The position numbers and the translations under genes were made by a program. From contig NC_064773.1 in the NCBI RefSeq assembly GCF_011397635.1, forward strand, positions 31,753,449-31,817,448: 64,000 bases of DNA, written 5' to 3'. The notes under the pieces were generated by a model, which did not search any database, was not told where the DNA came from, and worked only from the letters and a program-made list of their open reading frames with translations. Source of the DNA: Epinephelus fuscoguttatus. Its lineage: Eukaryota; Chordata; Actinopteri; Perciformes; Serranidae. This document shows positions 33,830 through 46,280 of the stretch, piece by piece. Every line of letters begins with the position of its first letter. The stretch's first letter is position 1.

Positions 33830-33960
33830 TGTGTACTGTCCCTATCCAAATAAAGAAGCAATGCACTGTACTCCAATGGCCTCCACAGTCACCAGTCACC
33901 GCCAATTTACATCCACTTAAAGTGCTTGTTTTTGCCACTGACAAGCTCAGATTGTTAGGT

Positions 33961-35656
33961 ATAAGTGTCTGACAGCACTGTGGAGAGGAGCCCTACAGAG
34001 GTAGACATTTTTTGATAAAGAGTAAGATTCTTTTTTCTTTTTTTGTTTTTCTTTTTGTCCAAAACAGCCCAGACATTGCTATCGTCAAAGCCACCAGACT
34101 CCGTTTTTTAAAAAATGTGATTTTATCATCATAAAACGCACTTTATTCAAAGTCAACAGAAACAAAAATTTCACTCTCTTCCATTCTTCCACAACAATCA
34201 CCATCTCTGGTTTGGTTAAAACAAAGCCTTAATTCACCCAGTTATATTTAAAAATATGCTGACTGTACTCTGAAATTACTGTGCACACAGAGCTGGTCTG
34301 GACACGTCGATGAAACTTATATCAGTCTCCTCATCTGACTTGTTTTTCTTCAAAAAGTTCCAACCACCAGGTTTGTTTGTCAAAGGAAACTTTAAGCATC
34401 GACTGACTGACTAAAAACTGTTTTCCACTATCCATGCAACAACCCTGTGGTCAGAAAAAAGAAACGTTTGTAGCCTTTGTACAAAAATCCTCTCTGTCTT
34501 TAAAAACCCATATCTGTCAAACTCAGATTTCTGCTGCCAGAGCACACTGAAGAAAGCCTTCGAGCATCAGCCAGCCCAGTGCATTGTACAGTGATCTGTG
34601 GATGTGAGGCCGGTGAACGGTACAGTGATGTCCCAGCGGTGGAAGTTTCCTCCTCTCTCTTGTCAGGAGGGGAGGGAAGCAGATGGAGGAGCTGTGAGCA
34701 TTCAAAGAAGCCTGGAAAGACAATAAATCAGGAGAGAGGCAACGCCTGAGGGCCCGAGCAGCAAAGTATGCTTGTTGGGTGGAATAGCTGATGAAGAATG
34801 GTGAGACAGTGGTGCATAAAGGAAAGGTGAAGACACTAAAGTGAGAGTGGTAGTCAGAGGAGATGTGGAGGTTGCTGCAGGAAATGTTGGGAAGAGTGAA
34901 GGGAAGAAAAAGACGAAAGAAAACAGAAACAAGATGTTTACAGTAGAGGCAGCGAGGAGAGCAGTGATGTGGTGAAGACACTACCTGACCTGACTGAGAG
35001 TAGATAGACAGTCCTGACAGGACCTCAAAGACCATTATTTTTTCCACAATTTCAGTCCAGTCAGCAGGGTTGCAGGTGTTTTTACAGTAACTTTGTAGGA
35101 CTTAGAACTTAATAAAACAGGAGGTGATATTAATGACAACCTTGAATCATGTACAAGTGAATCACAACCGGTGAATGTACAACCTTTTCTCAATCCCAGG
35201 GCGACAAACACAGCAGCTTGAACAGTGGCCGTCAGCATCAGATACACATTCACAAGGCACTCTTTAGCGTCTGTATGAGGGAGCTTTTAACTAACTCAAG
35301 TGTAAATCCATCTGCGGCAGTGATCCAGAAAAAGAGCAAGGAAGTCAACATAAATGAATTACTGACCAAAAGTAAAGCTGAAAAGTCCAGACCTTCTCTT
35401 GTGTATTCAGCACTGCTTGTTCACCACTTCAACTTTAGCTTCAAATCTATTTTGTCCTTGTAGGGCATAGTCGCACAGCAAGTAAAATCACACATACAAA
35501 GACATGAGAGGCATGACATATGCAATGTGAAAAAACACTAGAATATTCTATCTGCTGATGACACTGGCACGGACAGTTTTAATTCTCTTCCTCTTTTCTC
35601 TTTTTAGAGAGCTGGGAACGTGCTTAACATACTGGTATAGGCAGACATACACAAAG
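33961..35656. other. Non-coding DNA with a possible minus-strand last exon
   Basis: 34017-34500 resembles a minus-strand 3' UTR, with an AATAAA read on - near 34143-34149. Just upstream is a speculative exon listed separately. The rest has no recognised feature. The 174-codon frame 35047-34523 is not supported. Confidence 0.35.
34500..34713 (-). CDS. Speculative terminal coding exon, unidentified
   Basis: On the minus strand an acceptor CTTTCCAG at about 34714 is followed by an open frame (GFFECSQLLHLL near the start, SSVCSGSRNLSLTDMGF at the end) to a TAA at 34502-34500. Then come about 350 bp and an AATAAA near 34149-34143. The ending looks like a natural Ser-rich protein tail. However, a second frame is open across the same DNA, no upstream exon was found, and I do not recognise the protein. 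It could equally be chance. Confidence 0.2.
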
Positions 35657-36365
35657 GGTGTCTTCCAAATCGCATTCTTTTTCTTTTTCTTTTAGTAGGT
35701 ACTGCAGCTGCCCTTAAAAAGTACATACTGTTGCATGCAGTATGCACACAATCAGGACATACTACTTCCTCATAACATTACACCCTGAACTTTGACCCTC
35801 TTGCTTTTATACCCATTATATTGGAAATGAAAAGAAATGCCATTTACCAAGTTAGTCAGAGACAAAGATCAATCCAGATAGCTCTGCTATTGTTACTTTG
35901 CAGTATATGTAGTTTAACTTTAAAGTTATAACTGCATAGATTTTAACATATTTTATTTTTGACAGTGAAATTACATCTGCAATTCTGCTATTGTGTACTA
36001 TTTGTGATTATTTTGTTTACTTTAACAATCAATATTCCTATTATTACTGTTCGACTGCTCATCAATTACTTGAATGTGCTGTCATCCATCACTGCGACTT
36101 CTGACAGTTGTCAATAAACTGTCAATGAGCTGTCAGGTTGTCATATGTTTGCGGCTCTGTGGATGTGATATATTGTCCACTGTGCAGAGGACTGTGGGTC
36201 AGAACAGCCAGAAAAGTATGCTGGCTTGCATACTGCAAAATCGGACTGGATGTAGTACAATATCCTGGTATTTTTGGCATGCTGCATTTGACATGCTATG
36301 TATTGGGACATTCTAACTCTTTTTCTGGCATACTATATAGTATGGTAGTATGGGTACTGGAACAA
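35657..36365. mobile_element. Probable MITE rich in GTATGC/GCATAC words
   Basis: The left part (from GGGTGTCTTCCAAATCGCAT) and the right part (ending TATAGTATGGTAGTATGGGT) contain repeated GCATACT/AGTATGC motifs in opposite orientation (for example 35733-35741, 36215-36235). No transposase is encoded. Termini and target duplication are not resolved. Confidence 0.4.
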
Positions 36366-37844
36366 AGAAAGTCTCCACCTACCAGGGGTGTCAGGACAAT
36401 GCCACAGGTTTTTCTCCTTGCCACACCTGTGCTGCATGAACTAACTGCAAAAAAAGTTAATACCTTTGCAAGCTTTGTTACCAAAAGAGAGCACAAAGTC
36501 AAATAATAGCATGTAGCTCCAGCAAAGACAGCTTAGATGAAGGATCAACAAACAATTGTTGACTGATTGTAACTTAGCTGTTGCCAGACACTTTTCAGAT
36601 GGTAATTATTCTATATCAGATTTGGCATTCTGTGGCATTGACATGATGGTACCTAATCACTGTGGGGGTAATACAGACCTAATTCTTCTCAAATGTGAGT
36701 GTAGATATATATTTTACCATAAAACACTCCATCCCCATGGCTTGATGGAACTGGATATGATCAGTTTTCTGTGATTCATTTTATTGTCTCTCTGTACCAA
36801 AGAACCCCACTTTTCATGTGCTCATTTCCTCATTGTACGTATGTACATATGTGTACCAGCATTAATTTGACTATACATAGTAGTGCTTGCTATTGAACCT
36901 GTAATGATATGGCCTGTTGGTAACTGTCTGTCTTCGTATGTGCTTAATCAAGCTGCTGATGACTGACCAGGTGCACCTGTGAACCACAATGTAAGCGGCA
37001 TTCTGCACTGTGGAAAGTCCAACATGGACTGAAACGTTTGCACTTTTTGTACTCTATGCACATTTGCACATTTTTCACTGTCTGTGCAGCCATGCAACAT
37101 GCAAAATAAAGATTTTTGAAATCCAGTTTATTAAGGTGCAGCTCATGCTTACTCTGTAAAATAGCTACTGTATGTTTGTGGGTGAGTTTTCAAAAACAGT
37201 CTAAGCATATAGACCTAAATGTGTATATGCCAGTCTCAGTCAGTGTTAGAACTGGGCACAGCATTGAGTTTGACTTCCTCAGTAATATATATATAGAGTA
37301 AGTTGATGTGGACACACCTTTAAAGGACAGGGTGAAAAATGTTCAACTCTGTCTTAAAACAATGGTCTGGTTCATGCATACCATTAATACATCATTTGCT
37401 GATTTGCTTTTATTGAAAGTGATGGGGAACATCACTGAAACTTATAGGCTTCAGCAGTCTGAGTTAGTCAAATTAACTGGGTATCTTCCAATGTTACAGT
37501 TGTTACAGTTATGACAATTATTACATTACTGTTAGTTGCTAACCTACTAAAAAATGACAATGAACTTGTGTATTCATTGCATATCAATAAAACTCAGATT
37601 CACTGGTTTTACAACAACAAGGCCAGAGCTGCTGTCATTACGCGCAACCAAAATGCACAGCTATGGCTATAGCAGTCGTATCAGTATTCCTCACATGTAC
37701 CTGTACCAGTCATATCTTAGTCACCATCAAACATCAGAAAGGTGATTAGTCAATGATATACAGTACTGTAACACTTACACTGAAACAGACTTAACAAAGT
37801 GCTTCATATGAAGGATAAAATAAAAAACCCACCACCACTTACAC
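36366..37844. other. Gene-free region
   Basis: No supported gene, repeat pair or structured RNA seen. Confidence 0.5.
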
Positions 37845-38480
37845 CTTACAACACATCCTCCACCCCACCCCGTCTCACCTGGAAAAGAAAGGAAGTTATG
37901 TGAGATTGCTGTTCATTGACTACAGTTCACTGTATAGTTCCCTCCAGGCTGGTCACAAAACTCAAGGAGATGGGATTAAACACCTCACTCTGCATGTGGA
38001 TCCTTGTCTTCCTGATAAGCAGACCCCAGGTGGTGAGAGTGAGCATTCACACCTCTTCCACCCTCATCTTTAACAGTGGAGCAACCCAGGGCTGCGTTTT
38101 GAGCCCCCTGCTGTACTACCTGTGCACACATGACTGTAGACAACCCTCTAGTGTCAGGACAACAAACTACTACTTTACCTTTTAATGTCAACAGGTCCTC
38201 AGTGGAGTGGGTGGATAGCTTTGAGTTCCTTGGTGTCCACATCACTGAGAGCCTGACATGGGTACTGCATACTGGCCCGTTCAAAGGCAAGGCAGAGACT
38301 GTTTTACCTTAGATGCTTGAGGAAATTTTGGATGTACCTCAAGTACTGAAGAATTTCTAATCCTGCGCTATTGTGTGAGTGTCCTGATAAGGAACATCAC
38401 TGTCTGATATTGAAACAGCACTGAACAGGACTGCAAGAACTGCAAAGAGTGGGTCATTCAGCTGAACACACTGTAGGCAC
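37845..38480 (+). pseudogene. LINE reverse-transcriptase fragment with internal deletion
   Basis: Two pieces of a non-LTR RT. At 37900-38170 the frame gives IVPSRLVTKLKEMGLN and GATQGCVLSPLLYYL (the B motif, normally PQG). At about 38180-38320 another frame gives SFEFLGVHITESLTW from the later RT region. The catalytic YADD block between them is deleted. Stops and frame changes are numerous. The wording differs from the two L2-like copies, so it is a separate LINE lineage (Rex1-like by memory, not tested). Confidence 0.7.
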
Positions 38481-41400
38481 TGCTTTACCCTGTATAAAGG
38501 ATGCTTTCACCAGGCACTGCAAAAATAAGACCAGGACAATCATGTAAGATCCCGGCCACCTGGATACTTCTTTGGTTTTTACAACAAACAATTTCATAGG
38601 CACAAAGGACCACCACAACCAATCAGAGCTCATGTTCACATTGTACATCTCTCTCCTTCAAGAGGCTGAAAAGAAGAAAACAGAGAACTGAGTGGGCTTT
38701 CTGTAAAGGTCCTCTAAGTGCTCGACATTCCTGATCTGATTGCCAGTTTGCTGTCAACTTGGGAAGAACTCAGCAGCTGAGGCCATATGAGGAGGGGTGG
38801 CTTATTTGTTGCCCTGCCTCAGCTGAGCAATCAGAGAATGGACCAGAAAAGAATCCCTGCAGCAGCTCATTGTGCTGCCATCAACAGTATTGACTGGAGC
38901 TTTGTAAGTAACAAGTGAGCAACAGTTGTTTGCCTCATGGTTTGAAATTAAAAAAAAAGAAGTGCTCCCATTATTTACATGTTGGTGTGCATGTCCATCC
39001 AAAAGACTCACAACAGGTGTTCCATAAGTCGTTTCACTAGTGCTGGATGAATGACATGAACATGAATTACTAAAAAGAAGTGGTCTTCTCATCAGTAGTC
39101 GACTGAGCTGGTAATGGCATTCTGAGCAGAGAACTAAGTCAGGCCACTTCTGTATGTTTTAAGCCGCTTTTCTGTTAGTTGTGGCAGACTGTCTGGCTGA
39201 GCGTGTATGTTTGTGCATGTGAGTCCTGTGTAGACTCTGGCTAGCTAATCACCACCACTCTGCACTGTGCTCATACGATAGTTACCACTAATATTAGAAG
39301 GATGTCGTGACATCGCAGTGCCCACCCTCCAATCATACCCCCAGGTTAACACCAATAGCTCTGTCAGCACTGTTGCCATTGTTAGCAGTGTTCATGCTGT
39401 TTGCTTCTCAGAGTCAAGGAGGGATCCTTAAACGGCTAAATATCAAGCAGGCTACGTTATCGAATTCCAATGTCAAGGATCCTTCGAATTCTTCCAAGGA
39501 CCAAGTCTTATTTTAGAGAATTTTCAAGGATGCATGTGTGTATCCTCAGTAGGCATGAAGTACCCACAGTTGTTTGTGCACGATTTGCTGGAATCAAGGA
39601 TGCACACCTGGGGAGCCCAATCTCAATCTGAAATGCGGGCTTGGGCAGTGACTTGCGGCATCAGAAACCAACGAAAAAAGGCATCCTTTCAGCTTTGTGG
39701 TGTGTGTCACAGTTTCATCTGTATTAAATAGATTTTTGTGTAGAATTGAGACGAAAATGCATTTCAAAAATAAGCTTGTTAACACTTTGTTCTAAAAGCC
39801 ATGGGGGTTAATACTTTTTAATGTCAAGCGGAAGAGTGCTATCTTCTTTAGCAGCCTTTATGTTGTGATGTCTTTTCAGCTTGACAGAGAGGATCCATCC
39901 AGCCCCCTGAATGAGCCAGAATCACCCCAGTCTCCCTGCACCCCTCTGCAATCTGTTTCACATTCCCTCACCAGCACATTGGATGAAGAGCCGACCGACA
40001 TCACACCCCCTCTGCACCCTCTCCATCACCTACCGCTCCAAGCATCGGGACCTTTCTGTCACCTCTATCCCAACCAGCTGAGAGGAAGACAGAAGAAAGT
40101 GAAATCCTTCGTCGCCCTGATGACATGCTAGGCTACGAGAGCAGAGAGCTGCTCAGCCTGATGATGAGGACACAAGACATGGACAGACTGTGGCTGATGC
40201 AATTAGAATGTTTCCCAGACCGGAACAATCTGTGGCCAAATTTAAAATCCACAGTCATGTTTTAGATTTAGCAGAGCCTTACTGAAAAGCAGAAGGTGCC
40301 AGAAAGACAGAGGAAAGCTGGTTCAGAGCAGTTTCACTCATTCACCCTCATGTGTACACACACACAGACACACGCGCACAAACACTCAGGGTCTGTGTGT
40401 ATACATGTATGTTGTATATGTATGTAATATAACTTATATATACACTTTTTAAAATGTATGTGATCAGTTTTGCATCAGTTACACAAATCTGCTTCTTAAA
40501 TAAAATATAAAATAAACTGATCTGATTGACAAATATATTGTTTTGACTATTGAATGGCATTCATGTGATATCTTCATTATTTTTAACAATATTTTTTACT
40601 ACTTCCTTCAAAATATATGTTGCTACAGAGAAAGACAAAGCTAGAAAAGTACAAATGATTTAGCCTTAAAACTTTGGACCGCTTTTCTGGTTGTTGAGGC
40701 AGTCTGTTCCAGTTGAGTTTTTTTTCTATTGGGGAACACCTGAGGCAAGGACAGCCAACCTTTCAGCAGCACCAACTGGAGCGCTGTGGGTGGTTTGCTG
40801 ATTCAGGAATGGATGCAAGGGATGCAACAAATCAACAAACCGGCTAGCAGACATCCTAACATAACTGGAGAGCATTTCCTCTTCCATTGCGCTCATTTGA
40901 TGCACAAGCAGGCTGTACTCTCCCTCCTCTGGAGCAGAGGACCAGACTGCACATACCATCTCCTCATTTTGTTCTCTCTTTTTCTCCTTAGAAAAAAACA
41001 CTTTACCGAGAAAATGACCATATATTTGAACATCAGTTACTCATTATGTTATATTTTCTGACATGCCTCCAGGGTGAACAGAAAGTTAAGATCTTGTTTT
41101 CTTATTGTGGAAGGCAGAGGTAGTCACATGTGTCCATGGGCCAAAAAAATACCCTCTAATGAAAAGTAAAATCAAACACTGACATCATAACATCAAATCA
41201 GGAGTGAACACGTTTTTTCTTCATATATTCATTCAATCTTGAGGCTACTTTAATCAAATATTGCTCAAATTCCATGCAGAACTTAAATAGTGTAAAGAGT
41301 ATATGGTTGTCAACTCTCAGTTTTCCAGACATACCCAATTAATGCAATTTCAAGACTGTTCAGGGACCCCAGTATGCAGAAATGTTTAAATACACCATTT

Positions 41401-42288
41401 TGAAAATAGGCAAAGATCCTTTTTCCCTTGCCAAAATTTCATGTTAACTTTAGAGGGTTATTTGGCCTCCTTTCTGACAAGATAGTATAACAAGGTTGGT
41501 ACCAGTGGATGCCTTAGATCCTCTAGTTTAATATGTCTTCACTGCAGCTTTAAAACTGAGCCCAATACAGCAGGTTTCTATTTGCTAAAAATTACTCTGC
41601 CTCACTTCTCACCCTCAGCTCTGCTTGTCATACCTGCTGCTTCTTCATGTTTTTTTTGTCAGACATTTGTCCATCACCTCTCTGCTCCTTTCATTTTCTT
41701 GTTCTCTCTGTACCCTGGCATTTCCTTTTGGAGCCCCTGATTTTTGGTGAGGCATCCTGACATAGATAATCAGGCAGCAGTCAGCCTCATATGTTTACAT
41801 CACTTGTGAGCTCTGCGTGTCGCACACCCGACCCATGTCAGATGGGCCGCACCATTTCACAATACCTGCAGTAGGGTGGGATATCAGATGGCACATTGAA
41901 ATGTGTTATAAAATGAAATGTATTTATCATGTAAATAGATATAACATTTAAGGGTCAACCTTAGACCTTTTCTTGGCACCTTGGCATTGGGCCGGGATCA
42001 TCTGTATCCCTTGTCTGTGATATATAGAGGCTGAGGAGCTGCTCTTCTGGCTCTCTGTTTGCTGCCATGTGTTGCTTTGCTGGTGTGTTGGTGAGCACTC
42101 TGCACAGATAATCCAGGGCTCTTTGTCTTTTGTAAACTTGAGAAAGCGGAGATTGCTGTTAGATTGATCTGTGTTGAATTGCTGCTACCTGTTGAGCCAG
42201 TCTTGCTGTTGCTAGACTTACCTTTGTGAAACTTTTGTGAACTGTAATGAAAGACATGTTATTGTCAAATGTATCTTTGTAAAGCCAC
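38481..42288. other. Non-coding DNA with one possible decayed coding fragment
   Basis: At 39879-40240 (+), after CTTTTCAG, a frame reading LDREDPSSPLNEPESPQSP runs to 40131. A neighbouring frame continues as EILRRPDDMLGYESRELL to about 40250. It looks like an old exon or transposon accessory gene with a frameshift, but I do not recognise it. AC-rich sequence lies at 40352-40385. Nothing else is supported. Confidence 0.35.
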
Positions 42289-42662
42289 TGTTACCTGTTA
42301 AGCTTCTTTTGTTGGAAACTGTAACCCTTTAAATTCATTGCCAGGAAGCTCTGTAGGGGAGGGCTGTCAGGCTTGTTACTCATTTTCTCCTATTTTTTTT
42401 CCTGTGTTGTTCAGGAGTTAGGTTTAGGATTGTAACCTTTTGTTTTGGACATTTAGTTAGCTTTGTTTTACTTGTACATAGGGCTGTTTTGTTATTTTAG
42501 CCTGGTCTCTCCCTGATGATTTTCTAATGCTTCAATAACTGGCAATAAAAGGGTTAAACTGCACCACCTGGCTGCTCCTTTTCCTCATGAAGCCTTCTGT
42601 TGCTTCTCTCACCCCTAGACCACCTGGGGGCGACGTAACATAATTGGGGGCCCGTCCAGGAT
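42289..42662 (+). mobile_element. LTR fragment with a tRNA-Pro-type primer binding site
   Basis: 42645-42662 reads TGGGGGCCCGTCCAGGAT, which differs at two positions from the primer binding site complementary to tRNA-Pro used by many LTR retroelements. The upstream DNA ends in GTAACA (42635-42640) and contains AATAAA (42544-42549). A matching start TGTTAC occurs at 42289-42294, giving a possible LTR of about 350 bp, but that start is a guess. No gag, pol or second LTR follows, so this is a 5' remnant. Confidence 0.55.
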
Positions 42663-45271
42663 CTGTATTGACAAAATTTCCTGGTGCTAGATGGTGAATT
42701 TCTAGAGTCTTTGCTCAGTGTTTATTTGATATTGAGTATCAGATAGATCAAAAATGGCAACTGGTGTTTTGATTGTCAGTAACTAATAAACAAAATCATT
42801 CTGCGAGTGAAGTATTTTATCAATTCTAGGCATGAGAGTTCTTCCTCCTCATCATTCAACTCTTCCTTTTTTTCCAGCCATGGAGTTGTGCTGGGCCAGA
42901 CTTTTATGGAAATAATTAATCAAGGCTATCATAAAATCAAAGACCGCATAGCAAAGGATACAAAAACAGCAGGTCCAAATAAAAGAGTTCTGATCCCAAC
43001 ACTGTGTGTGTGAGAGGTCTAACAGCTGCAGAAGTACAATTTTAGCTGTAGGCCCAACCAGTAGGACAAATTTTGAAAAAATATCACAGCAAGTGGGAAA
43101 GTACAAGATCTTAAACAGCATTGTAAATTCTTTCCAAAACAACTCAAATGACCATTTTAATAAAGCAAAAAGGATTCATATATGTGTTTCCTGTTGGGTT
43201 TCCTCCATGGATAATATGAGACAGACAGAGTGATCATCAGTAATGAAATACTGTAGGTCCAGTCCCATGCTTTTAACTAAAAATGAGGGTTAATAGTCCA
43301 AATGGTGGCACTACAGCAACATCCTAAGGTTTAAATCCTTGAAGATTCATAACAAGTCAGTCCTGCCTGCTACGACTTTGCAACTTTCACCAAAATGTAG
43401 CCCCAGGTGAACAGAAAGGTTCATACACTTGTAGCTGACAGGAGTTATGAAGTCATCACCCTATTTTTCTCAAAAACTGTGGAACTACAAAAAAAACCTA
43501 ACTAACAACACCAAATTTGCTGCACAAAATCAGCAGACTGTCCTCCACAAATGATATTGCAAGTTTACATGACAACGGAGACGGTGCTGTTTCCAAAAAA
43601 ATTGCACTTTGGAACCCGTTTTTAAAACGTTGCATTTTCAGGCACCCAAAACGTCGCTGTCGTGTAAACGAAGGGCCAAAACACAACTAAGGTTTACCGT
43701 TTTCTCGTTGTCGTATGAACGGGACCTTAGACCTATTCCTGAGAGGGTCCATCTCTGGTACGGCTTTGCATGGCACGGCACATCTAAATGGACAATGGAA
43801 ACACAAATTGCCGCAGCATGACTTAACTCAACACAGCCAAAATAGACAATGGAAAAAGGGTATCTGTGTATGCTCTCGCACTCCACCCCTCAGCTCCCAT
43901 TTCGTGTCTTCTCCCAACTGCTCCCAGGTGCTGGGCTCCTACAGAGAGAGACAGGTAGAGAGGGGTGAGGGTGTGCAATACAATATAGCACAATGCAGGC
44001 CCACACACATTAGTCACGCTATCAGTTATTTTGTCATTGCTGCCATCCTCATTCTCATGTTCACTATTCGCCATCATATGCTTACTGTGATTTTCCTTTG
44101 CCTGATAGGATCCTAAATCTCCAGGAACCATAGGCAGAGAGTAGTAACTACAGTTTGCCGTGGTTTTGGTTGGATTTTGTAGTTTCTAAAAATACACAGT
44201 CTTTTTTAATATGTTGTCTAGATGAAGTACACAAAGAATTTCAGAATTTTCTCATTAGCTCGTTGTTTGAACCATTATTTACCCAGAGGAGGCCAGCTGA
44301 GCTCAGCGCTCTTCTCTATCGTCCTGCCTCACATTCACTCAGTCCTCCAGCAGTTCCGCTGAGAACTCCCCTCTTCCTCCACAGCCTTGTACTGCTGTTG
44401 GCTGGTGAGCTGCTCCACTGGAGCTTCACTGCTTCGTACAAGGGCACCTCCGCTGTAGATTAGGGAGAGGAGAGAGTGATTCATTCACCTTCCCCCTCCC
44501 ATATTTTCCTGACAGATGTTTCGTACTGCTGCACTGTGTGGGAGGATTAGCATCTAATAGCCATCTACACTGTCATATAAATAAAGGTATCCATATTGTA
44601 AGCGCGGCGGTGATAAATTGGAAATATGATACGAGAGACAGGAAGCCTCTGTGATTTTATGAAGGGTTGTAAATATGTTTAATGGTGTGCATTATCATAT
44701 TTCAGAGGTGTAGACAGTCTGAACACTGCTGGAAAATTGAGATAGTCAGGTCATGGGGTGACGCCCTGCTCTGCTCCTTCATATAGGCAAAGACGACACT
44801 TCCATCTGTCCACATACATAAATAACATACAGTATGATATGAGTGTGCTTTGGCCTTATCTACAGTACTAGTACTAGTGTATGCTAAGTCAAACTGCTTT
44901 TGTGTGTGTGTACGTGAGTGTGTGTGTGAAATGTGATCTCAGCACAGCCACTGATGAACTCACTTACACACTTTCCTAAGTAATAACTTCTGTTTGACAA
45001 GTATTTAATTCAGATGAATGAATGTGACTTGACGTGAAATTAATTTCTCCTGGATCGTATTTTCAGTCCCAGGCCAAGTTTCCAAGTCATCTGATATGTA
45101 TTTATGGGAGTGTGTCTTTGTGTGTGTGTATTACAGTCACTGAGAGCTGTACTGCAGCTCCTTGGTGACTCCTGCAGCATCAGTGAAGAAATACCTCCAG
45201 CCTATAGGTTGTACAGCTCTACAGCAGCATTCATAGGAACATGAAGAGAATAAATGTTACTTGATTTCACT

Positions 45272-45276
<5 letters not shown>
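42663..45276. other. Gene-free region with old repeat debris
   Basis: 43560-43735 and 43735-43860 look like ends of old DNA elements by composition but have no partner here. 44470-44710 is repeat-free and balanced, a possible conserved non-coding segment. A minus frame at about 44460-44320 after CTAATCTACAG is open but unrecognised. Confidence 0.4.
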
Positions 45277-45349
<73 letters not shown>

Positions 45350-45350
45350 C
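45277..45350. repeat. (CTAT)n microsatellite
   Basis: About 18 perfect CTAT/ATCT tetranucleotides. Confidence 0.97.
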
Positions 45351-45379
45351 ACAACAAAAATATAATACATAGATACAGA

Positions 45380-46280
45380 TATATATGAAATGACTATAAC
45401 CTCTAACATTACATGGTGGTGGCATATAATGTGTTACTTATATATTGATGGCTGCACGGTTGGATTTAGGCACTGGAAGTAATCGGTTAGGTGCAGAAAA
45501 AGATAAAGTTTTCAGTTAAGAATACACATGTTTGTCATAAATGGGATGTAAGTGATGTAACATGATGGCAACACTGCTGGGTTTAGGCACCAAAGCTACT
45601 TAAGTTTAAAAAAGATTATGATTTTGGTTGAAAGAAGTACATAGTTATGTACTGGATGCAAGTGGGTTTTTTTTTTTTTTTTCCCCGTTAAAGGGTTTTT
45701 TTGGGGGAGTTTTTCCTTATCCGCTGTGAGGGTCTTAAGGACAGAGGGATGTCATATGCTGTAAAGCCCTGTGAGGCAAATTGTGATTTGTGAATTTGGG
45801 CTTTATAAATAAAATTGATTGATTGATTGATTGAAGTGACATAATGTGGTGGCAGCATGGTTGGGTCTAAGTTCAGGAAAAGATAAGGGTTTTGGTTAAA
45901 AAGAAACACATTTGTTACGACTGAGACTTAAGTGACATAACATGAAGGTGGCATGGCAGTTTTGTTAGGTTTAAAAAAGATTGTGGTTCAGTTGAAAGAA
46001 GTACCTTGTTACGTACAGGACACAAGTGACAACACAGCGGCGGTAGAGTTGGGTTTAGGCAGCAGAAGTACTTAGTTAGGTTTAGAAAAAGGTTGTGATT
46101 TAAAAGAAGCACATTTGTTACGTAACCACCCTTAATGTGGCAGCAGCACAGTGGGGTTTAGGCACCAAACCTACTTGTGGTTTCCTTTAAAAGAAATACA
46201 TTTGTTACATAATAAATTTATGTAACTACATAAAGGATGTAAACTGACCCAGAAGACCGCTGTTTGTGTCCCGTGTGCTA
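45380..46280 (+). repeat. Degenerate repeat block split by an L2 tail
   Basis: Successive diverged units of roughly 90-110 bp share GGGTTTAGGCACCAAA..CTACTT, AAAAAAGATTGTGGTT, and AAGAAGTAC/AAGAAACACATTTGTTAC. Units are visible near 45470, 45580, 45850, 45960, 46050 and 46155. The block ends with GTGTCCCGTGTG, as in family B. Confidence 0.65.
45668..45835 (+). mobile_element. L2-like LINE 3' tail
   Basis: Nearly identical to 18217-18375: a T/C run, CCGTTAAAGG, TTTTTCCTTATCCGCTGTGA, GTAAAGCCCTGTGAGGC and TAAATAAAATTGA. Here the tail ends in tandem TTGA units (about five). Only the last 165 bp of the element are present. It interrupts the degenerate repeat block. Confidence 0.9.

Larger units (their letters stand above)
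32930..33960 (+). mobile_element. Tc1-like transposon carcass
   Basis: Begins near GTTAGCGCAAATAGCTAATC, runs through the transposase remnant and fades into unrelated sequence near 33960. Neither terminal inverted repeat nor flanking TA duplication could be defined. It is joined directly to the SINE on its left. Confidence 0.7.

Noticed and set aside
34523-35047. 174-codon minus-strand open frame
   Set aside because: No recognisable domain, Ser/His/Phe-rich composition typical of chance frames, and an overlapping frame with better splice context exists at its 3' end.
43715-44116. 133-codon + frame
   Set aside because: Opposite-strand frame is also open over most of it; no domain or splice context.
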